From Deltaproteobacteria bacterium CG11_big_fil_rev_8_21_14_0_20_45_16 (lineage in GTDB: Bacteria; Bdellovibrionota; UBA2394), in the NCBI GenBank assembly GCA_002787535.1, contig PCXB01000099.1, positions 1-33,284 on the forward strand: a stretch of 33,284 bases of DNA, given 5' to 3'. Below are positions 8,124 through 16,212 of the stretch, in pieces. The notes beneath the pieces are model-generated. The model saw only the letters and a list, made by a program, of their open reading frames with translations, made no database searches and was not told where the DNA came from. Both the position numbers and the translations under genes were made by a program. Within the stretch, counting starts at the first letter, position 1. Each line of letters opens with the position of its first letter.

Positions 8124-8231
8124 CGTGCCGCAGCATTATTAAATCGAATTATTTTAAACACTTGGGAGCCTATGCACCGCACAAAAAGCAACTAATCGTC
8201 AATTACCCGGCAAAGAGGTGTCAGACTTCCA

Positions 8232-8246
8232 CGGCAAGTCTTGCCG
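8232..8246. promoter_or_regulatory. Palindromic operator/enhancer site CGGCAA-N3-TTGCCG upstream of flgF
   Basis: CGGCAAGTCTTGCCG is a perfect palindrome with 7-base arms around one central base. The same outer hexamers with a 3-base centre occur upstream of the other flagellar operon at 19304-19318. A further half-site, CGGCAAAG, lies at 8208-8215, 24 bases from this one. The site is just past the terminator of the upstream operon and has no T-run after it on either strand, so a protein-binding site is more likely than a terminator. Likely function: binding of a flagellar transcription activator. Confidence 0.65.
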
Positions 8247-8249
8247 GCC

Positions 8250-8273
8250 AAAAAAAGGGGGTCCGAGGACCCC
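8250..8273 (-). terminator. Rho-independent terminator ending the fliL-fliA operon
   Basis: On the minus strand GGGGTCC-TC-GGACCCC (8273 to 8258) is followed by one C and seven T (8256-8250). Perfect 7-base arms (6 bp with a 4-base loop if the innermost pair stays open). It lies 37 bases after the stop of the small membrane-protein gene at 8310 and separates the fliL and flgF operons. Confidence 0.88.
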
Positions 8274-8309
8274 AAAGAATTCTAATTTAATAACCGAAGT
8301 CGAATGGAT

Positions 8310-8741
8310 TTAATTTCTGGCCTGAGCCTTGATCGCTTCGATTTTTCGCTTAAGATTAAGTTCGCCCATACTGACAAGACTGCTCTCAACAGAAGAATTA
8401 TTGGTATGCTTAGAAACATTCGAATTTAAATATTGATTTGGCGATCGTTTTAAATCTTCCGAGGCCCACTTGGACAATTCCCCACGAAGCTCGGCTAATT
8501 TTTCATAGGTCTTTTCGATTTGTTCACCTTGAAAACTCAAAGTTTTTTCTATGGAACTGAACCTCAGTCCGTCAGGACGGGGTTTTCTAAGAGATTTTCG
8601 AAATAAGTAATAGTGAACAACGAGTGTCTGAAACGCAATCCATTGCGCGATGACAAAGAAAGACAATAAAACTATCACCCAGTTCTGTAGAATTCCATTC
8701 CAAGCGGCATGAGCAACATCTAAAAAATAACTTGCTGACAT
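8310..8741 (-). CDS. Small single-pass membrane protein, unknown function
   Basis: Not recognised. The 143-aa product has one N-terminal membrane segment (residues ~19-47, WVIVLLSFFVIAQWIAFQTL) followed by a basic patch (FRKSLRKPRP), a coiled-coil stretch (EKTLSFQGEQIEKTYEKLAELRGEL, about 65-89, heptad-like), a Ser/Asn-rich linker and a conserved-looking amphipathic C-terminal helix (SMGELNLKRKIEAIK). I start it at the ATG at 8739-8741, which has GGAGG four bases upstream; a TTG at 8769-8771 overlapping the fliA stop would add 10 residues but lacks a ribosome site. Last gene before the terminator, directly after fliA, so it is likely made with the flagellar proteins. Confidence 0.8.
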   Translation of the reverse strand: MSASYFLDVAHAAWNGILQNWVIVLLSFFVIAQWIAFQTLVVHYYLFRKSLRKPRPDGLRFSSIEKTLSFQGEQIEKTYEKLAELRGELSKWASEDLKRSPNQYLNSNVSKHTNNSSVESSLVSMGELNLKRKIEAIKAQARN

Positions 8742-8767
8742 AAAACCTCCATTAAAACTCTTAACTA

Positions 8768-9565
8768 TCAATCACCTTTAGCCAAAGTTGCAGCACTCAA
8801 ATCTTCAACGTCATTGCGATAAGCATCTAATCGCCAGTTCAGCTTAAGAAGTGCCTTGGCGTGAATTTGACTAACTCTTGACTCTGTTACTTTTAAAACT
8901 TCCGCAATCTCTTTTAAGGTCAGGCCTTCATAATAGTAGAGAGCCATAACCATCTGTTCATCCTGTGCAAGCTGCTCAAGAGCCTCAATAATTCTTTTCT
9001 TAAGTTCTTTAATTTGTATCTCAAAGTCTGGATGCGGTGAGGACTTGTCCTCCAAGAAATCTAGAAGATTTTTCTCGTCCCCCATGCCACCAAGCATTTG
9101 ATCGTACGAAACCATTCCTGCAGGTTGAATATACACAATCATTTCGTAATACTCTTCCAAGCTCATTTCGAGAGCCGCAGCCATTTCCTTGTCATCAGGA
9201 ATCTTTGATAGCTTTGAAGACAATGCCTTTTTTAGATTATCCATTTCTCTCATCTTGGCCCGAACGCTTCGGGGTATCCAATCACGCTGCCGCATTTCAT
9301 CCAGCATAGCGCCTCGAATTCTGAACTTTGCAAAGGTCTCGAACTTAATCATCAATCTCGGATTAAAGGACTCGATTGCCTCAAGGAGTCCTATGTTTCC
9401 ACATGAAATCAGATCATCCACCATATGATCGGATGGCAAGCGTGCCGCCAACCTATAGGCTGTGATCTTCACCAACGAAGAGTATTTTTCGATCAACCTG
9501 ATCTTCTCTTCTTTTGATGTGCCGGACGAAGCCGGCTTTCCATATTCCCCGAGATTTTTCATCAT
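8768..9565 (-). CDS. fliA: FliA, flagellar sigma-28 factor
   Basis: RNA polymerase sigma factor for late flagellar genes, held by FlgM. The 265-aa protein shows region 2 (DLISCGNIGLLEAIESFNP, residues 51-69, and RIRGAMLDEMRQRDWIPRS, 82-100), a region 3 segment, and region 4.2 helix-turn-helix (TLKEIAEVLKVTESRVSQIH, 216-235). The DWIPRSVR motif is characteristic of the FliA/WhiG group. Typical length is 240-260 aa. The start overlaps the flhG stop (TAATG); two adjacent ATGs occur and the first is used here. No clear sigma-28 promoter was found in the intergenic regions of this window. Confidence 0.96.
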   Translation of the reverse strand: MMKNLGEYGKPASSGTSKEEKIRLIEKYSSLVKITAYRLAARLPSDHMVDDLISCGNIGLLEAIESFNPRLMIKFETFAKFRIRGAMLDEMRQRDWIPRSVRAKMREMDNLKKALSSKLSKIPDDKEMAAALEMSLEEYYEMIVYIQPAGMVSYDQMLGGMGDEKNLLDFLEDKSSPHPDFEIQIKELKKRIIEALEQLAQDEQMVMALYYYEGLTLKEIAEVLKVTESRVSQIHAKALLKLNWRLDAYRNDVEDLSAATLAKGD

Positions 9566-10422
9566 TAACCGTTTCCTGTAATCGCTTGCTTAAGAAAAAA
9601 CTGCATGCCACCTTTTGTTCGCTCAAGCTCCAGAGCCTCGATCTTTTTTGCGAGCTCTCGGTAACAGTCCGCAATCTCCCCTTCTTTCTCAAACTTTATC
9701 ATAGGAACTTGCCTTGTGATGGATTGACGCACTTTCTCACTGTAAGGAAAGTTATGCAGGTGCCATAATTGCACCGAATCAAGATATTTATCGGCGGCGC
9801 TCACCAACGAATTGAACACCATCTTTGATTCGGCCTCGGTTCTCGTCTGGTTCGTAATAATATAGAATTCTTTTTCGGAGTATCGCGTCGACAGAACTTT
9901 GATCAGGGCATAAGCATCGGTAATGCTCGTCGGCTCCGGAGTAACAACGACCAATATAAACTGCGAAGCAGAATTTAAGTACATGACATTATCCGAAATT
10001 CCAGCAGCCGTATCGATAATGACGTAGTCAAATCGACCCTCCAATTGATCAATTTGACTAATCAAATTCATTTTATGTACCTGATCTAGGTTGGTTAGCT
10101 CTTGAATTCCACTGGCCGCGGGAAGTATATAAACTCCATCCTCACTTTTGAACAAAACTTCATCAATCGATTTCGAACCATCGACGAGGTGCTTGAGATT
10201 ATAGGGAGGTGAAATGTTATAGATGATATCAATATTGGCCAAACCCATATCACCATCAAAGATAAGAACTTCATTCCCCTTTTCACGGAGGGCTATAGCC
10301 AAATTGGCAACTGTCTGAGTCTTTCCGACACCACCCTTGCCGCTTGTTACAGACAAGACTTTCGTGGATCGACCACCTTTTTTCTTGGCGACTTGGTTCC
10401 TTAAATTTTTTGCTTGGTCCAT
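9565..10422 (-). CDS. flhG: FlhG (FleN/YlxH), MinD-like ATPase controlling flagellar number
   Basis: ParA/MinD-family ATPase that limits flagellar number and stimulates FlhF GTPase. The 285-aa protein has the deviant Walker A KGGVGKT (29-35), LIFDGDMGLANIDI (53-66) and the switch DTAAGIS near residue 138. The very N-terminus is MDQAKNLR, matching the DQAxxLR activator helix known from FlhG proteins, which inserts into FlhF. A basic C-terminal region (KKIEALELERTKGGMQFF) would serve as membrane targeting helix. Good Shine-Dalgarno (AGAGGGG). Lies 14 bases after flhF, its partner. Confidence 0.96.
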   Translation of the reverse strand: MDQAKNLRNQVAKKKGGRSTKVLSVTSGKGGVGKTQTVANLAIALREKGNEVLIFDGDMGLANIDIIYNISPPYNLKHLVDGSKSIDEVLFKSEDGVYILPAASGIQELTNLDQVHKMNLISQIDQLEGRFDYVIIDTAAGISDNVMYLNSASQFILVVVTPEPTSITDAYALIKVLSTRYSEKEFYIITNQTRTEAESKMVFNSLVSAADKYLDSVQLWHLHNFPYSEKVRQSITRQVPMIKFEKEGEIADCYRELAKKIEALELERTKGGMQFFLKQAITGNG

Positions 10423-10436
10423 GGGATTCCCCTCTC

Positions 10437-11861
10437 CTACCCAATATTTGTAACTATCTTGATAAAATTTTCTCTCGAGAAAATGGTTAGGTCATCAGGC
10501 ACCTCTTGACCATTGCCCACATAGGAGACCGGTCGGTCGCTAGCCAAAATCGCTGCCAACATTCCGCCCCAATTGTCTGTCTCATCCCATTTGGTAAATA
10601 ATAAAAACTGTGGCTGTAATGTTTCAAAGCCCGCCAAATTATTTTCGACATCCCCCTGCGCCAAGCCAACCGGCAGAGAAAGATGAATCTCTCTCTGCTC
10701 AGCCAAGTGAGCATCTCTAAAGTGAATGGCACGACGAAGCTGAAGAAGCTTTTCTTCATCCTTGGGCGAGACGCCAAAGGTATCAATAAAGATGGTATCA
10801 ACATCAAAGGTTCTCAATTGCTCTTCAAGAGGCATATCGTTTCTTGTTTTTAAAAAAGGAACATCTAATATTCGCGCATAGTGATTGAGCTGATCTGTAG
10901 CACCGATTTTATAGTCATCAATGGTTACCAGAGCGACTTTGCGATTCAGCTTTAGCTTCTCAAAAGCTGCCAATTTGGCGATTGTTGTTGTTTTGCCAAC
11001 ACCGGTAGGACCAACAAGAATGACAATCTTCTTCTTAGACGCTTCTAGGGAACGTGATGCATGAATCGTCTTTTCCAAAACCGGTCGTATGAGACTGGCC
11101 GCCTTTGTTTCAGTAATATCAACACCAGCACATTCGAGCTGATTGAAAAAATTGTAGATCTGCTTTTCAGACATCCCCTTGTCTCGCCAAAATGATGCAA
11201 GGCGCTGCACATCCGTATTTATATCCTGTCCTTCGTATCGTTTCTCCTGAATATAGGACTGCAAGGTCTGACGAAGAGAGTGTATCTCGGATTCAATAAA
11301 GGCACTCGAAGCCTGACGAGAATTGCTTGCATGGTTTTTATTTAAAGTTTCGCGAATCTCAGAAATCTCCTTTTTCAATGGCTCGAGAGCCGTCTTAACA
11401 GCATAGAGTTGACCCATACTGGTATTGGCAGCACTCGACAATTCATCCCTTTCTGCCGCCCTCGGTGACGGAAGCGTTGGCTTGATCACGCTTTGCGCCG
11501 CAAGGCGCTTAACCTGTTCCTGCACAGCCTGGCTTGTTTTAGCCTTTTGATTTGGAGAAGGAAGCGAGCCTTTTTTGAACGGATTTTTAAACATAGACGT
11601 CCACTTAGTTGAATCGTTCACGTCATTACTTTGAACCATTCGCCTTTCATCGACGTCGTCGTCGCCCACAGTTGCCCTAAATCGATGGGGCATTTCTTTG
11701 CGATCGATAGCTGCCGTCACTTCCACACCATTTCGTCCAAACATTCCTGATGAAATCGGATCAACCTGCAAAATTATGGCCCCATCGCCAAGTTCCGCAC
11801 GGATTTGCTCAATAGCTTTTTGCAGAGTTGCCGCTTGATATTTTTTCATTTGCATTCCCAT
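10437..11861 (-). CDS. flhF: FlhF, SRP-type GTPase for flagellar placement
   Basis: SRP-family GTPase that marks the site of flagellar assembly at the pole. In 474 aa: an N-terminal B domain (MKKYQAATLQKAIEQIRAE), a long variable linker (~60-200), the N domain, and the G domain. GPTGVGKT (284-291) is a canonical P-loop. Other GTPase motifs diverge: DDYKIGATDQL (315-325) where SRP GTPases have DTYRIAAVEQL, DTFGVS (360-365) in place of DTAGRS, and TKWDE (423-427) in place of TKLDE. The first ATG is favoured by GAGGAGGG upstream, though the family start MQMKKY is two codons further in. Between flhA and flhG, the usual order. Confidence 0.95.
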   Translation of the reverse strand: MGMQMKKYQAATLQKAIEQIRAELGDGAIILQVDPISSGMFGRNGVEVTAAIDRKEMPHRFRATVGDDDVDERRMVQSNDVNDSTKWTSMFKNPFKKGSLPSPNQKAKTSQAVQEQVKRLAAQSVIKPTLPSPRAAERDELSSAANTSMGQLYAVKTALEPLKKEISEIRETLNKNHASNSRQASSAFIESEIHSLRQTLQSYIQEKRYEGQDINTDVQRLASFWRDKGMSEKQIYNFFNQLECAGVDITETKAASLIRPVLEKTIHASRSLEASKKKIVILVGPTGVGKTTTIAKLAAFEKLKLNRKVALVTIDDYKIGATDQLNHYARILDVPFLKTRNDMPLEEQLRTFDVDTIFIDTFGVSPKDEEKLLQLRRAIHFRDAHLAEQREIHLSLPVGLAQGDVENNLAGFETLQPQFLLFTKWDETDNWGGMLAAILASDRPVSYVGNGQEVPDDLTIFSRENFIKIVTNIG

Positions 11862-11879
11862 AACGAGCCCTCCTCGACC

Positions 11880-14030
11880 TTAAACCTTCACAACCCCAAC
11901 ACTCTCGAGCTGACTTAACGAACTCACCTCGCTGTGAGAAATCACAGCACAGTTCTGTACCTGTCGCTCGATCAACTTTCTAAAATACATTCTGATACTT
12001 GGCGAAGTCAAAACGACGGGCTGAACACCTTCGGCAGAAGTTCGTTCGCACTCTGTCTGTAAGGCATTGATCATCTGCAAGGCCTTCTTCGGATCCATCG
12101 TAATCTGAACACCGTCTTCGGTTTTGACCAAACTTCTAGAAATCTCCTCATCCAACTCTGGATCAAGAACTAAAACCTTAAGTCTTCCGTCTTGTGAAAA
12201 CGATTGAGTAATCGTTGGCGCTAATGTCTCACGTACGGATTCCGTTAAGAGCTCGGGATCCTTTGTGCGAATAGCGTGATCACTCAAGCACTCTAAAATG
12301 GAAGGCAAATCTCGAATGGGAACACCCTCTTTAAGTAAATTTTTGAGAACTCGAAGAATTTGACCAACACTCAAAAGATCTGGAACAAGCTCTTCGATAA
12401 CTTTGGGATGAGATTTCTTTAATTTCTCGAGCAACTTGCCCAACTCTTCTCGCCCCAGGAGCTCGTCCGCACGTGACCGAATCAATTCGCTAAGATGCGT
12501 CGCCAATGTCGTCGAGTTATCGACTACCGTATATCCCGATAGCTGAGCCTGTTCTTTATTCTGCGGATCAATCCATAATGCAGGTAATCCATAGGCTGGC
12601 TCTTTTGTTTCAATACCTTCAACCTTTTTGACAATTCCACCTGGATCGATAGCCAGCATTTTATCAACAAACAATTCGCCCCCAGCCACACGTACTCCTT
12701 TTACAAGGATGGCGTACTCTCCCTGACGAAGCTGCAAATTGTCTCGTATATGAATGGGCGGCACAACAAATCCCATCTCCTGAGCGAATTGTCGGCGCAA
12801 ATGGGTCATTCGCTTAAGAAGATCTCCATTCTGACGCTCATCTACCAAGGGCACCAATCCGTAACCAACCTCCAACTCCAAAAGGTCCACTGGTGCGACC
12901 CAGTTATTAGGATCCAACTCATTTGGTTTCTGTTCTTGATCCTCATGATTTGACTCCTTCATTTTTGCAAGCTGGGCTTCTTGAATCTCCTGTGCCTGAA
13001 ACTCGGCCACTTTCTTCTTGGCTTGAGCTCCTAGGTAAAACAGGACGCCTGCTGCAATTGCAAATGGGAAAAAAGGCATTTTCGGATGAAAGGCCCCAAC
13101 AAGCATGACCATAGCCGCCACAACGAATGCCTGAGGTTGCATAAAAATCTGATGCGAAAAATCATCGGCCAATTTTCTACCTACATCAACCTTGGTCACA
13201 ACGATACCGGCAGCCATTGATACGATAAGTGCTGGAATTTGACTGACGAGTCCGTCTCCAACCGTAAGCACGGTATAGGTTTGAATAGCCTGATCAAATC
13301 TCAATCCACCCTGGACGATACCGATGATCAAGCCACCGACAATATTGACGATGGTGATTATTATCCCCGCAATAGCATCACCCCGAACAAATTTGCTCGA
13401 TCCATCCATGGATCCATAAAAATCTGCTTCAATTTCTATTTCTTTTCGACGCTTTCGCGCGGCCCCCTCATCTATCAGACCCGCGTTAAGATCGGCATCG
13501 ATGGCCATCTGCTTTCCAGGCATTCCATCTAAAGTGAATCGAGCTGCAACTTCCGCGATTCGACCAGAACCCTTCGTGATAACAATAAAGTTAATCACCA
13601 CGAGAATAATGAAAACTATAATTCCAACAAGATAGTTTCCACCCACAACGAAGTCACCAAAGGTTCCAATGATTTGACCCGCGGCTTCGGATGAACCCAT
13701 GCCGCCCTCGGTCAAAATCAAACGTGTTGAAGCAATGTTGAGCGCTAATCTAAAAATTGTAAGCATCAGCAAAATCGTTGGAAAAATTGTAAACTCTGTC
13801 GCCCTTTGTGAATAAATGGCAATGAGAAACACGACAAGCGAAGCCGAAATGGAAACAAGTAGAAATAAATCGAGCATCCAGGCCGATAGCGGAATCATCA
13901 TGATCAAGACAATGGCCATGAAGCCTAATCCGAATAAGGCCTCACGATTTTTAAAGAAATTACCGACGCCGCTAAACTGGTTAGCATTTCCAGACTTAAT
14001 CACAGCTCCTTTTGTTTTGGCTTCCGCCAT
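11880..14030 (-). CDS. flhA: FlhA, flagellar type III export gate protein
   Basis: Large membrane component of the export gate; its cytosolic nonamer docks chaperone-substrate complexes. The 716-aa product has about eight membrane segments in the first ~330 residues, the FHIPEP-family signature (RIAEVAARFTLDGMPGKQMAIDAD core, around 157-180) and KFVRGDAIAGIIITIVNIVGG, then a long cytosolic domain from ~360 (PLVDERQNGDLLKRM, GYTVVDNSTTLATHLSE, VGQILRVLKNLL). Length is typical (690-710 aa). Weak ribosome site: the AGGAG overlapping the flhB stop is 15 bases away, and a TAG just upstream in frame excludes a longer protein. Confidence 0.98.
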   Translation of the reverse strand: MAEAKTKGAVIKSGNANQFSGVGNFFKNREALFGLGFMAIVLIMMIPLSAWMLDLFLLVSISASLVVFLIAIYSQRATEFTIFPTILLMLTIFRLALNIASTRLILTEGGMGSSEAAGQIIGTFGDFVVGGNYLVGIIVFIILVVINFIVITKGSGRIAEVAARFTLDGMPGKQMAIDADLNAGLIDEGAARKRRKEIEIEADFYGSMDGSSKFVRGDAIAGIIITIVNIVGGLIIGIVQGGLRFDQAIQTYTVLTVGDGLVSQIPALIVSMAAGIVVTKVDVGRKLADDFSHQIFMQPQAFVVAAMVMLVGAFHPKMPFFPFAIAAGVLFYLGAQAKKKVAEFQAQEIQEAQLAKMKESNHEDQEQKPNELDPNNWVAPVDLLELEVGYGLVPLVDERQNGDLLKRMTHLRRQFAQEMGFVVPPIHIRDNLQLRQGEYAILVKGVRVAGGELFVDKMLAIDPGGIVKKVEGIETKEPAYGLPALWIDPQNKEQAQLSGYTVVDNSTTLATHLSELIRSRADELLGREELGKLLEKLKKSHPKVIEELVPDLLSVGQILRVLKNLLKEGVPIRDLPSILECLSDHAIRTKDPELLTESVRETLAPTITQSFSQDGRLKVLVLDPELDEEISRSLVKTEDGVQITMDPKKALQMINALQTECERTSAEGVQPVVLTSPSIRMYFRKLIERQVQNCAVISHSEVSSLSQLESVGVVKV

Positions 14031-14049
14031 AAAAATCTACTTTTGCTCC

Positions 14050-15156
14050 TTACACTTCTGCCTGAGGTTGAAAATCACCCGTCCAACCGCCGAGGCTTCG
14101 ATATTTTTTCTTCATTCGGTAAACGTAGGCCAAAATTTCCGCTACGGCGGTATAAAGAGACTCGGGAACATAGTGTCCGATTTCAATATTTCGATAGAGA
14201 TAGCGTGCCAACTCTCTCTTTTCCAAAACCGGCACACCATTCATGGCCGCCAATTCTTTAATCTTCAAAGCAATATGTCCGGCACCTTTAGCAATAACCA
14301 TCGGAGCGCCCATTTGTCCGCGCCGATATTTGAGGGCAACGGCCACATGCGTAGGATTTGCCACGACAACGTCGGCCTTAGGAACATCTTTCATCATCCT
14401 TGCCCGAGTTAGCTCTCTTTGAATCTGACGAATGCGGGCCTTGATATGTGGATCCCCTTCGCGCTGTTTCATCTCATCCTTGACCTCTTGAAAGCTCATC
14501 TTGAGTCTTTCATAGTAACTCCAGCGCTGGTAACCGAGATCCAGAACTCCAAGAACGGCCAAAAACACAAGTACGGCGAAAGACATCTTAATAATCAAAC
14601 CAATGAAGTAAACAAAGATACTTGGAAGCTCATCTGTTCCAGATGACATCAGCCGATCAATATCTGATTTAAATATAATATAGAAAATGAATGTCAATAT
14701 GATGACCTTAGCGGATGATTTTACAAATTCTACCGCTGTGTCGCGCGAGAAAATCCTTTTGATACCTTTCATGGGATTTATTTTCTCAAACTTTGGCTGT
14801 ATTTTCTCAGTCGAAAATAGAAACCCGAATTGCCCAAGATAAGAAAAGATCCCGAAAATAAAAACCGACGCGAAGATTGGTCCGATGATCCATAAAATTA
14901 CCGAGATCTGTTCACTCAAAAATCCCCAATATTCTCGTTCGCTTGTCATGAGTCCTTCTCGCATCCCTAAAACATTTTCGAAGAGGAGAGTGATTTGCCT
15001 AAGGATAAAATTGCCTCCAAAATATAGCGTCAAGCTGAAGCCTAGAAAGACGACAAAATTGGCAAACTCCTTTGATTGGGGGACTTCACCTCGAGCTCTA
15101 GCGTCTTCAAGCTTCTTCGGTGTCGCGTCTTCTGTTTTTTCTTGATCGTCTGCCAC
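14050..15156 (-). CDS. flhB: FlhB, export-gate substrate-specificity switch
   Basis: Membrane protein of the export apparatus that switches from rod/hook to filament substrates by self-cleavage. The 368-aa protein has the N-terminal EKTEDATPKKLEDARARGEVPQS motif in its FlhB form, four membrane segments (roughly 32-52, 84-106, 148-165, 180-206), and the autocleavage site NPTH at residues 267-270, followed by ALKY and KELAAMNGVPVLEKRELAR. Starts at GTG with GGGAG six bases upstream, two bases from the fliR stop. The C-terminal tail after ~350 is short. Confidence 0.97.
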   Translation of the reverse strand: MADDQEKTEDATPKKLEDARARGEVPQSKEFANFVVFLGFSLTLYFGGNFILRQITLLFENVLGMREGLMTSEREYWGFLSEQISVILWIIGPIFASVFIFGIFSYLGQFGFLFSTEKIQPKFEKINPMKGIKRIFSRDTAVEFVKSSAKVIILTFIFYIIFKSDIDRLMSSGTDELPSIFVYFIGLIIKMSFAVLVFLAVLGVLDLGYQRWSYYERLKMSFQEVKDEMKQREGDPHIKARIRQIQRELTRARMMKDVPKADVVVANPTHVAVALKYRRGQMGAPMVIAKGAGHIALKIKELAAMNGVPVLEKRELARYLYRNIEIGHYVPESLYTAVAEILAYVYRMKKKYRSLGGWTGDFQPQAEV

Positions 15157-15157
15157 G

Positions 15158-15946
15158 TCAAGCTCCCTTTAGCGCTTTCATCAACTGAACGAGATCACCC
15201 TCTAAACCCTCGGTTAGTCTTGTCACCAATATTCGAAAGAGAGGAAAACTTAACATAAGAACAAAAAGCCCTAAAACCGGACCAAGAATAAAACCCACAT
15301 TAAAGTAAATATTCATCTGGGGAGATAGTTTGGTGATAAAGCCAAAGGCCAAATAAAGCAGGGTCATAACGATGATAAGTGGCGCCGCAATCTTGATCCC
15401 AAGAGCGAGTATTTTGACGAGGAACCCACTGAGAACCGAAGCGCCTGCAAGCTCAATGCCAGATCCAAGAGGGATCAATCGAAAGCTTTGAATCAAGGCT
15501 TGGATAATCACATGATGTCCATTGAGTTGAATAAAAATAAGACCACCCAATAAAACATAAAGACTTGTGAGAACTCCGGAAGATCCTTCGTTCGACGGGT
15601 CGATGATCTGAGCGATCGAAAATCCAACCTTCATCCCAAAAATTTCACCGGCAATCTGTACAACGGCAAATAAGATCGCCGCAGCAAACCCTATCATTAC
15701 GCCAATGGTCACTTCCTGCAAAATCAAAGTCATGAGATACCAGTCACTCGTATAAGCCAAGGGATCATGGAAATGAACGCTAGGAGAAATTAGAATACAA
15801 ATTGTTATGGCTAAGAACATTTGAACCTGTGCAGGTATCGCCCGGTTTCCCAATAGTGGCGCAACAAATAATATACCGGCAATGCGAAAGAGCACCAAAA
15901 GAAAGCTAACAATCGTCTCGATATTAATTAATGAGTCAAAGTTCAC
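15158..15946 (-). CDS. fliR: FliR, export-gate membrane protein
   Basis: Core of the export gate with FliP and FliQ. The 262-aa hydrophobic protein has around six hydrophobic segments and FliR-family hallmarks: FLLVLFRIAGILFVAPLLGNRAIPAQVQ (core RIAGILFVAPLLG, 22-34) and GFSIAQIIDPSNEGSSGVL in the middle. Starts at GTG overlapping the fliQ stop by four bases (GTGA). Length typical (255-265 aa). Confidence 0.96.
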   Translation of the reverse strand: MNFDSLINIETIVSFLLVLFRIAGILFVAPLLGNRAIPAQVQMFLAITICILISPSVHFHDPLAYTSDWYLMTLILQEVTIGVMIGFAAAILFAVVQIAGEIFGMKVGFSIAQIIDPSNEGSSGVLTSLYVLLGGLIFIQLNGHHVIIQALIQSFRLIPLGSGIELAGASVLSGFLVKILALGIKIAAPLIIVMTLLYLAFGFITKLSPQMNIYFNVGFILGPVLGLFVLMLSFPLFRILVTRLTEGLEGDLVQLMKALKGA

Positions 15947-16212
15947 TGAACATACCTCGAAAAATCCGAAAATATTCCACTCGTAAAGCTCATCAGTCGG
16001 GTCATAATAAATCCGCCCGCGACAACCAAGGTCACGTAGACGGCAACAATCTTAGGGATATAGGCCAAGGTCATTTCATTGATTTGAGTGGTCGCCTGAA
16101 AAATACTCATGGCAAGACCGATTACCAAGGCTACGCCAAGAACTGGCGATGAAACGATCAAAATGGTCCGCATGGCTTCGACGGCCACACTTTCTATAAA
16201 CTGCGATGTCAT
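15943..16212 (-). CDS. fliQ: FliQ, export-gate membrane protein
   Basis: Small export-gate subunit. The 89-aa protein has two membrane helices (about 16-40 and 50-75) with family motifs LGVALVIGLAMSIFQATTQI and MTLAYIPKIVAVYV; length is exactly typical. Starts with ATG overlapping the fliP stop (ATGA) and overlaps fliR with GTGA, so fliP, fliQ and fliR are translationally chained. Confidence 0.97.
   Translation of the reverse strand: MTSQFIESVAVEAMRTILIVSSPVLGVALVIGLAMSIFQATTQINEMTLAYIPKIVAVYVTLVVAGGFIMTRLMSFTSGIFSDFSRYVQ

Noticed and set aside
8080-8136. Longer flgF reading from ATG at 8136 (267 aa)
   Set aside because: No ribosome site, non-family residues, while GGAGGAGG precedes the GTG at 8079.
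8232-8246. Palindrome as a second terminator hairpin
   Set aside because: No T-run follows on either strand and the single-base centre is poor for an RNA loop; the sequence recurs before fliL, as expected for a protein site.
8742-8771. TTG start for the small membrane protein overlapping the fliA stop
   Set aside because: Rare start without ribosome site; the ATG at 8741 has GGAGG four bases upstream.
3936-15156. Many open frames of 60-200 codons opposite to or inside the flagellar genes
   Set aside because: They lie wholly within well-recognised genes, lack ribosome sites and show no family motifs.
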